Position numbers and translations under genes: made by a program | In this document: one piece after another, positions 6,752-13,258 of the stretch | Layout: each line of letters starts with the position of its first letter | Numbering within the stretch: position 1 is the stretch's first letter | Origin: Bordetella parapertussis | GTDB lineage: Bacteria; Pseudomonadota; Gammaproteobacteria; Burkholderiales; Burkholderiaceae_C | Assembly: GCA_945878355.1 (NCBI GenBank) | Contig: CAMCTC010000125.1 | Span: 1 to 13,394 of the forward strand | Direction: 5' to 3' | DNA: 13,394 bases | The notes under the pieces: model-generated | Databases searched by the model: none | Told to the model about the DNA's origin: nothing | What the model saw: the letters and a program-made list of their open reading frames with translations, nothing else

Positions 6752-7372
6752 TCAGCGCTGGAAGGCGGGCACCCGAGTTGGGGCAGTATCGCTGAGGCTT
6801 TGCAGGCCCTCAAGCTGCATGTAGCGCCGGTTCAGGCTCCACTCGTCGTTTTGTTCCAGCAGCATGGCGCCGACCAATCGGGTGATAGCCGCGTCGTTGG
6901 GGAAGATGCCCTCTACGTTGGTTCGGCGCTTGATCTCGGCATTGAGCCGCTCCAGCGGGTTGGTGCTGTGGATCTGCAGCCAGTGCGCCCTGGGGAAGTC
7001 CATGTACGACAGCACCTCATGCTCGGCTGCGTCCATCAGTTTGGACAGCTTGGGCATCAAGGTTCGGAACTGATCGGCCACGACGCGCCACTGCTCGTGC
7101 GCGGCCTTAGCCGTTTCCTGGACGAAGGACGTGGCGATGGCAGCGCTGACCATGCGGCGCTGGGTCTTGTTGGCGTGCGCCAGGGCGTTGCGCATGAAGT
7201 GCACCCAACAGCGTTGCCACGTGGCCTTGAGCACCTTGGCCGCAGTTGCCTTCAGACCCTCGTGAGCATCGGAGATCACCAGCTGGACCCCACGCAGTCC
7301 TCGGCGCATCAGGCTGCGCAGGAACTCCGTCCAGAACGTTTCAGCCTCGCTGGGGCCGACCTTCATGCCGAT
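6752..7372 (-). pseudogene. IS256-family (mutator-type) transposase, 5'-truncated
   Basis: About 205 residues of the C-terminal half of an IS256-type DDE transposase. Visible family hallmarks are VGPSEAETFW, the second catalytic Asp in VISDAHEGL, the C-x2-H motif CWVHFMRN, and the catalytic Glu in NPLERLNAEIKRRT, followed by GIFPNDAAITRLVGA and LLEQNDEW. The N-terminal half with the first catalytic Asp is absent. Homology stops near 7372 and an in-frame TAG occurs just upstream at about 7387. A full-length protein is about 400 residues, so roughly half is gone. A short inverted repeat, GGAGT...ACTCC at 6698-6713, downstream of the stop might mark the surviving IS end. The fragment separates the HigBA-like pair from hipBA. 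Confidence 0.85.
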
Positions 7373-7454
7373 GGCCGGCGTCAACTATCCACGCACGCGT
7401 CAGGCGTCAGATGCCGGGGCAACCCGGGTCCTTGGCGGCACCGCAACGGTATTG

Positions 7455-7486
7455 GCCGTAAGTGCTCTTTTCAGAGCGCTTACGGC
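7455..7486. repeat. 14-bp-stem hairpin upstream of hipB
   Basis: Bases 7455-7468 pair with 7473-7486 around a TTTC loop, with one T-G wobble and no other mismatch. No T-tract follows on either strand, so it is a poor intrinsic terminator. Its right arm, AGAGCGCTTACG, resembles AGAGCGTTTGTG at the hipB-proximal dyad (7553-7564), so it may be an upstream HipB operator. It could instead be an IS remnant. Confidence 0.5.
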
Positions 7487-7542
7487 GGGTGAGCCTGCTT
7501 GCCGATGCGACCCCTGCAAGATGACCATCAGTCTGCCATAAT

Positions 7543-7588
7543 TGTTCTAATTAGAGCGTTTGTGAAATAAAATCGTTCTTATGAGATC
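7543..7588 (+). promoter_or_regulatory. Candidate tandem operators upstream of hipBA
   Basis: Two related dyads begin 31 bases apart: TGTTCTAATTAGAGC (7543-7557, with the perfect core TCTAATTAGA) and CGTTCTTATGAGATC (7574-7588). They agree at 11 of 15 positions. The spacing, about three helical turns, would put both on the same DNA face. An AT-rich stretch between them includes TAAAAT (7568-7573), a possible -10. HipB-type antitoxins repress their own operons through several such sites. Confidence 0.5.
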
Positions 7589-7596
7589 TATTTGAC

Positions 7597-7923
7597 ATGG
7601 CGACTACTACCAACATCCCCGTAGACCGAGCTCTCAAGGCGTTAGGCCAGAACATCGAGCTCGCGCGCCGGCGGCGGGGTATGTCTCAAGCCGACTTGGC
7701 GTCCCGCATGGGCGTTTCGGTAAGCACGGTACGTCGACTGGAGGACGGACATTCTGGAACGGCGCTCACCTACCTGGGCGGCGCTCTTCAGGTTTTTGGG
7801 GAACTCGAGAAACTGCGCTTGCTTCTCGACACACCGACTGACTCTGTAGGCCTCGCGCTGATGGATGCAGAACTACCCACTCGGATCTACAGCAAACGCC
7901 GTAAGGTACCCAAAGCATTTTGA
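7597..7923 (+). CDS. hipB: HipB-like XRE antitoxin
   Basis: Protein of 108 residues with a helix-turn-helix at about residues 16-70 (ELARRRRGMSQADLASRMGV, then STVRRLEDG). It precedes hipA and its stop sits just before the toxin start region, as in hipBA operons. HipB dimers bind HipA and repress the operon through upstream dyads, and two candidate dyads are present at 7543-7588. The Lys/Arg-rich tail (residues 98-106) may contact HipA or DNA. The ATG at 7597 has only a weak ribosome site (GAG about ten bases upstream), but the N-terminal helix pattern supports this start. Confidence 0.87.
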   Translation: MATTTNIPVDRALKALGQNIELARRRRGMSQADLASRMGVSVSTVRRLEDGHSGTALTYLGGALQVFGELEKLRLLLDTPTDSVGLALMDAELPTRIYSKRRKVPKAF

Positions 7924-7937
7924 AGGGTTGGCACGAC

Positions 7938-9245
7938 ATGGCGACGCGAGCAGGTGCCACGGCACAAAACATGAAGACTGAACTGGATGTGTGCCTGGGC
8001 AAGGTAGGCACGTCCGTCGGCAAACTCGTGTTTGTGCGCAACGGGCCCCGAGTGTTCACGCAGTTCGCCTACTTTCAGGATTGGCTGGACAACAAGGACA
8101 CGTTCAACATATCGCCGGATCTCACGGCCGCGCCGGGGTACCAGACCCGCAAGGCCGCGACCACGGAGGACTCGTTGTTCTTTCTCGCGCTAGGGGACAC
8201 CGAGCCGGATGCATGGGGCCGCCGTGTCGTCGCCCGCGCGCATGCCAAGCGCCGCGAGGATGACCCGACGCTGGGTGCGCTGACCGAGCTCGATTACCTT
8301 TGCGCGGTCGATGACTTCAGCCGCATGGGCGCTTTGCGCTTGCGCGATAGGCATGGCGCTTATCTGGAGTCCGTACCTGCCGGCCGGCGTGCGACAACTC
8401 CATTGCTTGAACTCGAGAAGATGATTTCGGCTTCACGAGCGGTCGAACTGGGCAAGGAAACAGCCAAGGATTTGGCCTATCTGCGAGGCAAGGGTACGTC
8501 CCTCGGAGGCGTGCGCCCGAAATGCAGCATCCTGGACCAGGATGGGCGCTTGGCGCTGGGTAAGTTCCCGAGCATCAAGGACGAGCGAAGTGTGACGCGT
8601 GCGGAGGTCCTTGCGCTCAAGCTGGGGAGCTTGGCAGGTATCAACGCTGCGCATGCCCATGTGGCTGTTGTGCAAGACACCCCTGTAGCGGTCATCCGCC
8701 GATTCGACCGCGCGCCCGAGTATGCGCGCATCCCCTACATTTCAGGCGCGACGCTGCTCCAGGCGAGTCGACAAGCTGACCACGCTTACACCGAGGTGCT
8801 CGCGGTGATGAAAGGGGTCTGCGCGAACTATGTGGACGACGCTCGAGAGCTGTGGCGCCGTCTGGTGTTCAACCACCTCATCACCAACGTCGACGACCAC
8901 CTGCAAAACATTGGATTCCTTTACATGGGCGGCAACCAATGGCAGCTGTCGCCGGCGTTCGACGTCAATCCGATGCCCGACAAAGACCGCGAATCCAAAA
9001 CATGGTTAAGCGAAGACACGGGCCCCATCACAAGCATGGCCCAATTGATGGGGAAAGCCTCACAGTTCGCGCTGACTGCTGAACAGTCGTTGGCCGTCGT
9101 GCGCCAGGTCGTTGAAGCCGTTGGACAGTGGCGCGCGGTGGGTCGGTCTGCAGATGTCGGAATGACGACGCTCGAACTAGACGAGTTCAAGCTGGCCTTC
9201 GAGCATTCCTGCTTGGCAGATGCCAAGAAGTTAGTAGGCCAGTAG
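7938..9245 (+). CDS. hipA: HipA-like Ser/Thr kinase toxin
   Basis: HipA-family kinase of 435 residues, the usual length. HipA of E. coli phosphorylates glutamyl-tRNA synthetase and triggers persistence; the substrate of this homologue is unknown. The phosphate-binding loop and autophosphorylation segment reads KGTSLGGVRPK (Ser188 aligns with Ser150 of E. coli HipA). The catalytic loop reads NVDDHLQN (Asp319, metal-binding Asn324), and the second metal-binding Asp342 lies in SPAFDVNP. An N-terminal HipA subdomain precedes the kinase core. The start is ATG 7938, with GAAGGG at 7922-7927 as the ribosome site; TTG 7920, which overlaps the hipB stop, is possible. All key residues are present, so it is probably active. 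Confidence 0.9.
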   Translation: MATRAGATAQNMKTELDVCLGKVGTSVGKLVFVRNGPRVFTQFAYFQDWLDNKDTFNISPDLTAAPGYQTRKAATTEDSLFFLALGDTEPDAWGRRVVARAHAKRREDDPTLGALTELDYLCAVDDFSRMGALRLRDRHGAYLESVPAGRRATTPLLELEKMISASRAVELGKETAKDLAYLRGKGTSLGGVRPKCSILDQDGRLALGKFPSIKDERSVTRAEVLALKLGSLAGINAAHAHVAVVQDTPVAVIRRFDRAPEYARIPYISGATLLQASRQADHAYTEVLAVMKGVCANYVDDARELWRRLVFNHLITNVDDHLQNIGFLYMGGNQWQLSPAFDVNPMPDKDRESKTWLSEDTGPITSMAQLMGKASQFALTAEQSLAVVRQVVEAVGQWRAVGRSADVGMTTLELDEFKLAFEHSCLADAKKLVGQ

Positions 9246-9378
9246 ATCCAGACCGGCGCCAATATCGGCGACTACCGACTTAAATATACGGCTGTGATCT
9301 GTGTCAGAGCCTGGCATTGGCAGGGTGTCACTGCAGCAACTTGATGATGCGGTGCGGAGAGAGTCGACAAGCTTCGAA

Positions 9379-9771
9379 ATGCGGGTCAGACTTAACATCG
9401 CCGATGATGTGAAAATTTTGCCGAGACTTGTGATTGACACCAATATTCTGGTTGCCGCCACGCGCAACCGGCACGGTCCATCCTTTGCTCTGGCGCAGAT
9501 CGTCAGGCGGGGCGAGGCGCTGATGTGCTGTAGCCCAGCGCTGTTCTTGGAGTACGAGGAGGTGCTCAAACGCGCCGATCCGCTGAGCGCCTCGGGGCTT
9601 GTCGGCGCCGACGTTGACGCCATTTTGAGTGATCTTGCGGCACTCATCGAGCCCGTCGCAACGCACTATCAGTGGCGGCCTCAATTGCGTGATCCAGCCG
9701 ATGAAACCGAGTCGAAGGGCATGCATTTGATGGCGCTTGGTTGGTGGTCGAAAACCTCAAGCGGGACCTGA
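9379..9771 (+). pseudogene. C-terminally truncated PIN-domain (VapC-like) toxin
   Basis: The frame contains LVIDTNILVAATRN, the N-terminal motif of PIN ribonucleases with the first catalytic Asp, then the conserved Glu in EYEEVL and an Asp in DPADE. In intact family members the domain continues after DPADE with a beta strand and a last acidic residue; here it runs into unrelated sequence and stops, so the domain is incomplete. The start is unclear. ATG 9379 gives MRVRLNIADDV before the PIN motif, which resembles the first residues of VapB antitoxins (MRTTLNI-type). Antitoxin start and toxin may therefore be fused by a deletion. TTG 9418 is an alternative start closer to normal PIN length. Neither has a clear ribosome site. 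The toxin is probably inactive. Confidence 0.65.
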
Positions 9772-9899
9772 GAAGCTTCCTCGGCGATTCCCCTGCATTG
9801 GACAGCCGAACAGGCGCTGGCGGTCGCCGAGTGCTTACAGGCCCGATCGCCTGCGTCCGGTGCGTTGCGCTTTGAGCTGCCTTTTCAACGGTGGGCGCC
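9772..9899 (+). other. Degenerate stretch between PIN remnant and hicA
   Basis: No complete gene. One forward frame (about 9787-9840) reads IPLHWTAEQALAVAECLQA. This resembles a short conserved hypothetical family with an EQAL-type helix, but it has no start, and the resemblance is lost downstream. It is most likely another gene remnant. Confidence 0.3.
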
Positions 9900-9934
9900 T
9901 TGCCCGAATACGCATCAATGTGTATCATACACAA
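9900..9934 (+). promoter_or_regulatory. Promoter and palindromic operator of hicAB
   Basis: TTGCCC (9900-9905) and TATCAT (9923-9928) are separated by 17 bases. The hicA ATG begins exactly six bases after the -10, which places the expected transcription start at the A of ATG. The palindrome TGTGTATCATACACA (9919-9933, 7-base arms, one-base centre) covers the -10 and is a likely site for the DNA-binding domain of HicB. Confidence 0.65.
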
Positions 9935-10132
9935 ATGACCAGCGCCGACCTGATACGCGAGATGCGGCAAGCCGGCTGGGTGCTTGACCGGGTGAACGGT
10001 TCGCACCATGTGTTCAAGCATCCCCAGCGGCCCGGCATCGTGGTGGTGCCGCACCCGAAAAAAGACTTGGGCCAAGGGCTGGTCAAGGCCATCCGGCGAG
10101 ATGCCGGCATCCTGCCATCGTCCGAGAGGTAA
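9935..10132 (+). CDS. hicA: HicA mRNA interferase toxin
   Basis: Protein of 65 residues with the double-stranded-RNA-binding-like HicA fold. MTSADLIREMRQAGWVLDRV is followed by GSHHVFKHP, which holds the catalytic His24, and then VVVPHPKKDLGQGLVKAIRRDAG-type sequence. HicA cleaves mRNA independently of the ribosome. The start is fixed by agreement with the family N-terminus. No Shine-Dalgarno is present, and the -10 hexamer lies six bases upstream, so the mRNA is probably leaderless. hicB follows four bases after the stop. Length and catalytic His are intact, so it should be active. Confidence 0.93.
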   Translation: MTSADLIREMRQAGWVLDRVNGSHHVFKHPQRPGIVVVPHPKKDLGQGLVKAIRRDAGILPSSER

Positions 10133-10136
10133 ATCC

Positions 10137-10547
10137 ATGCGCTATCCCATTGCCATTGAACCCGGTACCGACGTCACTGCTTGGGGCGTGGTGGTGCCTG
10201 ACCTGCCCGGGTGCTTCTCCGCTGGCGATACGATGGAAGAGGCGCTGATTCAGGCCGAGGAAGCCGTGACCGTGTGGATTGAAACCATCTTGGACGCCGG
10301 GCAAGCCATCCCACAGCCTTCAGCTATAGACGCTCTGCGCGCCGCGCATCCTGAGTTCGAGGGTTGGCTCTGGGGGCTGGTGAAGATTGACCCCGCCATG
10401 TTGGACAACACGCTCGAGAGGGTGAATATCAGCTTGCCGCGCCGCGTGCTGCATCGACTGGACGCCCGCGCCCGCAAAGCCGGCGAGACCCGCTCGGGGT
10501 TCATTGCCCGCATGGCCATCGAAGGTGGCGAACTGGTCTCTGCTTGA
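10137..10547 (+). CDS. hicB: HicB antitoxin with ribbon-helix-helix DNA-binding domain
   Basis: Protein of 136 residues. The N-terminal part (1 to about 90) is the HicB partial RNase H-like fold with the signature PDLPGCFSAGDTMEEAL (21-37), which binds and blocks HicA. The C-terminal part (about 94-128, RVNISLPRRVLHRLDARA then TRSGFIARMA) is a ribbon-helix-helix domain that should repress the operon through the palindrome at 9919-9933. The ATG at 10137 follows AGAGG (10125-10129) by seven bases, so unlike hicA it has a normal ribosome site. This difference could favour antitoxin synthesis over toxin synthesis from the same mRNA. Confidence 0.93.
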   Translation: MRYPIAIEPGTDVTAWGVVVPDLPGCFSAGDTMEEALIQAEEAVTVWIETILDAGQAIPQPSAIDALRAAHPEFEGWLWGLVKIDPAMLDNTLERVNISLPRRVLHRLDARARKAGETRSGFIARMAIEGGELVSA

Positions 10548-10592
10548 TCTGTTGCCGCTCCAGCTGGCACACCTTTAAGCCGGGTTGAGCGG

Positions 10593-10624
10593 CCAGCCTC
10601 CCGCTGGTTGGCTGGGGCTCCTCT
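10593..10624 (+). terminator. Possible intrinsic terminator after hicAB
   Basis: CCAGCC (10593-10598) can pair with GGCTGG (10610-10615), and a short T-run (TTTT at 10623-10626) follows a few bases later. The stem is short and the T-run interrupted, so this is a weak candidate. Confidence 0.3.
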
Positions 10625-10637
10625 TTTCGGGGGCATC

Positions 10638-10817
10638 CGGGGTCGCAGCCAGGAACAGTTCGACAACGTGTGGCTGGACTTCGTCGCGACCGTGCCGGAG
10701 CCCCAAACTCTCGCCCTGGTCGGTATCGCCCTGTCCGGATTGGGGCTGTCTCAGCGCAAGAAGGCCAGCTCGGTCAGCCGGCGGTCCCCAACGCGACGGG
10801 CTCAAAATTCAGCCTAG
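10638..10817 (+). pseudogene. C-terminal fragment of a PEP-CTERM surface/exported protein
   Basis: The forward frame reads DNVWLDFVA then VPEPQTLALVGIALSGLGL and QRKKA, a clear PEP-CTERM sorting signal. It has the VPEP motif (10692-10703), a hydrophobic transmembrane stretch and a basic cluster. Such signals target exported proteins to the EpsH/exosortase system in Gram-negative bacteria with exopolysaccharide loci. No start codon or ribosome site precedes it in frame, and the frame continues about 18 residues beyond the basic cluster, whereas intact proteins end there. It is therefore a transposed gene tail. It marks the source genome as one that uses exosortase. Confidence 0.7.
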
Positions 10818-10863
10818 AAACTGACGTTGCCACGATCAGTGGGAATTTGCGGCGCATTTGCGT

Positions 10864-10875
10864 TACAATTCGATA
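10864..10875 (+). promoter_or_regulatory. -10 element of the antitoxin/RelE operon
   Basis: TACAAT (10864-10869) lies exactly six bases before the ATG at 10876, and no Shine-Dalgarno is present. No convincing -35 is seen at 16-18 bases. ATTTGCG repeats at 10845-10851 and 10856-10862 could be antitoxin-binding half-sites. Confidence 0.5.
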
Positions 10876-11157
10876 ATGAAGACCGCCACCATCCCGTCCG
10901 TTCGCGTAGAGCCTGACTTCCGCGCCGAGGTCGAGGCCGTGCTGGCGGATGGCGAGACCCTTTCCGAGTTTGTCGAAGCGTCTGTTCGTGCGGGCGTTGA
11001 GCGGCGTCGTGTTCAGGGGGAGTTCGTCGCGCGCGGTCTGCGCTCCCGTGACGAGGCGCGGCGAACCGACGACTACGTAGATGCCGACGTCGTGCTTGAT
11101 GGCCTGCAACGCAAGCTCGATGCAGCGCGCGTCCGCCTGGCGACGAAGGGCAAGTGA
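10876..11157 (+). CDS. Small antitoxin (YlcI/YnfO-like) paired with RelE/ParE toxin
   Basis: Protein of 93 residues starting MKTATIPSVRVEPDFRAEVE. A short beta strand is followed by two helices (about 14-45, with TLSEFVEASVRAGVERR), the layout of a ribbon-helix-helix DNA-binding domain. The C-terminal half (RGLRSRDEARRTDDYV, then LDGLQRKLDAARVRL) is charged and helical and probably wraps the toxin. Its stop overlaps the toxin start as GTGA, a standard antitoxin-toxin coupling. The chosen ATG has a -10-like TACAAT six bases upstream and no ribosome site. I place it with RelE/ParE-associated YlcI/YnfO-type antitoxins by appearance; the pairing is firmer than the family name. Confidence 0.75.
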   Translation: MKTATIPSVRVEPDFRAEVEAVLADGETLSEFVEASVRAGVERRRVQGEFVARGLRSRDEARRTDDYVDADVVLDGLQRKLDAARVRLATKGK

Positions 11158-11471
11158 CCTTCAAGATCCGGCTGACGCGAGACGCCGAGGCGGATCTCGA
11201 CCGGCTGTTCGACTTCCTCGTCGAACGAGAACTGGCCCGTGACGGCGGTGACCTGGATCTGCCAGAGCAGGCCATGACCGCCCTGCGCGCTGGCATCGCC
11301 ACGCTGAAGTCGTCGCCGTTTACCTGCCGCAAGGCGGGCAACAGCCCTTTCCTAAGAGAACTGATCATTCCATTCGGGCGAGTGGGCTACGTCGCGCTGT
11401 TCGACATCGAAAACGAGTCGATCGTTGCCGTCGTCGCCGTACGCCACCAACTCGAAGACGACTACCACTGA
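11154..11471 (+). CDS. RelE/ParE-family toxin
   Basis: Protein of 105 residues, typical of the RelE/ParE superfamily. It opens with FKIRLTRDAEADLDRLFDFL, the usual first strand and helix, and ends with FLRELIIPFGRVGYVALFD and IVAVVAVRHQLEDDY, the usual C-terminal strands with their conserved Arg and His positions. The LEDDY-type end resembles ParE members more than RelE, so DNA gyrase or the ribosome could be the target; sequence alone does not decide. The GTG start at 11154 overlaps the antitoxin stop by four bases. It is intact in length. Confidence 0.85.
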   Translation: MTFKIRLTRDAEADLDRLFDFLVERELARDGGDLDLPEQAMTALRAGIATLKSSPFTCRKAGNSPFLRELIIPFGRVGYVALFDIENESIVAVVAVRHQLEDDYH

Positions 11472-11539
11472 GCGCCCCAAGGCCTGCCGAAGCCGGCCGC
11501 CCCCCGTGGGGATCAAGCAAAGTGGCAAAGCTACATTTG

Positions 11540-11821
11540 CTTGAGAGCAAACGAGCCTTGCGCGCCGCAAGATCGCGCATCCGGACCCTGTTGATCAGCG
11601 CCGAGCCCTGGGTCTTGCATCCGGTGCCCGTCAGGCTCACGGCGAAGCCCGCTCAGCGCGAGAAGTCACCACCCTGGGTGATGGGGACGACCGGCACGTC
11701 GCCGAGCTTGTTGAAGTCTTTCGTGGTCATGACCAGAGCGGGCAGGGTGCCCTTTTGCTCATGCCCGATGGTCGGGTCGGGCGGGACGCTGACCACATCG
11801 CTTTCGTCGAAAAAATTTCAC
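11540..11821 (-). pseudogene. Degenerate MazF/PemK-like toxin
   Basis: The minus strand from GTG 11821 gives a MazF-type protein only after correction. A run of six A on the plus strand (11810-11815) is one base too long. Beyond it the frame reads DVVSVPPDPTIGHEQKG, then LPALVMTTKDFNKLGDVPVVPITQGGDFSR. An in-frame TGA (11655-11653) follows, and then AGFAVSLTGTG and RMRDLAARKAR. The order matches MazF/PemK. The Arg normally in the RPALV motif, a catalytic residue in MazF, is Leu here, and the usual C-terminal helix is missing. With a frameshift, a stop and a lost catalytic residue, the toxin is dead unless the first two are sequencing errors. Confidence 0.65.
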
Positions 11822-11950
11822 CACCCGATCTCTTGGCCAGCCGTCCTGGCCACACCCCGCAGCTTCACGTCGTCTGGCGGGGACGCCTTCGGATTGCACT
11901 GGGCGATCATGTCCGGCAGCACGTACTTGCGCTTGCGGGCCAGCACCCTG
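11818..11950 (-). pseudogene. C-terminal fragment of a MazE-like antitoxin
   Basis: The minus strand reads RKRKYVLPDMIAQCNPKASP, then GQEIGW and TGA (11820-11818). This matches the C-terminal toxin-wrapping tail of MazE antitoxins (KY.L.D..AQC.PKAP...GREVW). The stop overlaps the toxin start as GTGA, as in intact mazEF. The N-terminal DNA-binding half is missing; its place is taken directly by the end of the amidohydrolase gene at 11951. Confidence 0.6.
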
Positions 11951-13087
11951 TCACGTCAGGCGATAGAGCTTGGCGGCGTTGCCGCAGATCAGCTTGCGGC
12001 GGGTTGCCGGTGCCACGTCGTTGAGTTCGCGCTTGATGAAGTCGAGCGAGTCGGGCCAGATGCCGTCGGGATGCGGATAGTCGGAGCCCCACATCACGTT
12101 GTCCTCGCCCAGTTCCTTCAGCAGTTTGATGCCGACCAGGTCGGTCTGGTAGGTTGCATAGCACTGGCGGTGCCAGTACTCGCTGGGTTTCATCTTGAGA
12201 TCGAGGTCCTTGAACTGGTCTTCCCATTCCATGTCCATGTGCTCGAGCACATAGGGAATCCAGCCCAGACCAGCCTCGCCGATCACCACCTTGAGGTCTG
12301 GATAGCGCTCCAGCGCACCGCTGTACAGCAGCTGGATCAGCATGTAACTCATGTGCATCTGAAAGCCCGTGATGTGCGTGGCAAAGGCGCGGCGCGCGAC
12401 CTTCGGCGTCATCTTGGTGTAGTCAGGCGAGCGGCCGCCGATGGTGTGGAAGTGCACCGGCATCTTGGTTTCGTGCGCGATCTGCCACAGCGGCTCGTAG
12501 AACTCGTCGTACAGCGGGATCATGTCGGGGCGATTGGCAACGTCGATGCCGCGCACGCCGCGATCGGCCGCCCGTTTGACCTCGGCCACCGCCGCATTGA
12601 TGTCGTGGCTGGGCACGTTGGCCAAGCCGATCAGGCGTTGGGGATCATGGCTGCAGAAGTCGTGCAGCCAGTCGTTGTAGATTCTGAGCATCTCGCAGGC
12701 CGCGTCGCCGTCGTTCAGGCGTCCGCTCGACCCGAGGACGCCGTAGAGCACCTCGGCCTGGACGCCGTCTAGATCTTGATCTTTCAGCCTCAGCCTGGGA
12801 TCGGTCAGCCGGCGGATTCCCTTCTTGCCATCGTCGAAAAGGCCGGTCGATGCCATGCGGTCCGATCGGTGAATCTCGCCAGGAACGTACTTGCGGCCCG
12901 CCGATCCCATGCCGTTGACCAGGCCGAACTGCGCGCCGTTCTTGCTGATCCAGCGTGGGCCATCGGGGCCGCGCTCGACGTAGGGCATGCGATCTTTGAA
13001 CTTTGCCGAGGCGTTGGCGGTGAACAGGTCCGTCGGTAGCCAGATCAGATCGATGTGGCCATCGGCCGAAATCACGTCGTATTTCAT
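11951..13087 (-). CDS. Amidohydrolase_2-family (ACMSD-like) metal-dependent hydrolase
   Basis: Protein of 378 residues in the amidohydrolase_2 family (PF04909-type TIM barrel). This family includes decarboxylases such as ACMSD and hydrolases acting on aromatic and cyclic compounds. Visible metal-site motifs are ADGHID at the N-terminus (Asp9, His11), PVHFHTIGG (His212, His214), GEAGLGWIPY (Glu271) and WGSDYPHPDG (Asp336). The first motif is D-G-H rather than the common H-x-H, as in several decarboxylase-like members. AGGAG a few bases upstream of the ATG at 13087 supports the start. There is no signal peptide, so it is cytoplasmic. The fragment upstream on the same strand suggests it was part of a catabolic operon. 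The substrate cannot be told from sequence alone. Confidence 0.87.
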   Translation of the reverse strand: MKYDVISADGHIDLIWLPTDLFTANASAKFKDRMPYVERGPDGPRWISKNGAQFGLVNGMGSAGRKYVPGEIHRSDRMASTGLFDDGKKGIRRLTDPRLRLKDQDLDGVQAEVLYGVLGSSGRLNDGDAACEMLRIYNDWLHDFCSHDPQRLIGLANVPSHDINAAVAEVKRAADRGVRGIDVANRPDMIPLYDEFYEPLWQIAHETKMPVHFHTIGGRSPDYTKMTPKVARRAFATHITGFQMHMSYMLIQLLYSGALERYPDLKVVIGEAGLGWIPYVLEHMDMEWEDQFKDLDLKMKPSEYWHRQCYATYQTDLVGIKLLKELGEDNVMWGSDYPHPDGIWPDSLDFIKRELNDVAPATRRKLICGNAAKLYRLT

Positions 13088-13146
13088 CTTCTACTCTCCT
13101 GCTTCAATGGATGTCGCTATGTCTATGCTGTGGGCAGCCTGGGCGC

Positions 13147-13258
13147 TTAGCGGAACTGGGTCCGATAGCCGTCCCACTCGTCGGCGCCGGCGAGCTGGAA
13201 AGCCTGCTGCGGGGTGATGTCCGCCGTCGGCATCGGATGGCGGCCCTGTTGGCGCCGA
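13147..13258 (-). pseudogene. C-terminal tail of an unidentified gene cut by an IS end
   Basis: The minus strand carries an open frame ending ADITPQQAFQLAGADEWDGYRTQFR and then TAA (13149-13147), 59 bases upstream of the amidohydrolase start. It reads like the natural end of a longer protein, but I do not recognise the family. Upstream, coding character stops at about 13258, where IS-terminus-like sequence begins. It was probably the preceding gene of the amidohydrolase operon. Confidence 0.5.

Noticed and set aside
7455..7486. Intrinsic terminator
   Set aside because: The stem is strong, but no T-tract follows on either strand, and no intact gene ends just before it.
6734..7492. 252-codon open frame on the plus strand
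   Set aside because: It is antisense to the IS256-type transposase fragment.
11653..11655. In-frame TGA in the mazF-like gene read as selenocysteine
   Set aside because: The gene also has a frameshift and a lost catalytic Arg, so decay is simpler. No SECIS-like hairpin was recognised after the TGA.
5663..11950. Integron cassette array as explanation for the TA cluster
   Set aside because: The TA loci are in both orientations, and no recurring attC-like repeat was seen between them. The tyrosine recombinases present are a RIT trio, not IntI.
11522..12772. 416-codon open frame on the plus strand
   Set aside because: It lies antisense to the amidohydrolase and mazEF remnants, which show clear family motifs. 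The plus-strand product shows no recognisable domain, and long shadow frames are common in GC-rich DNA.
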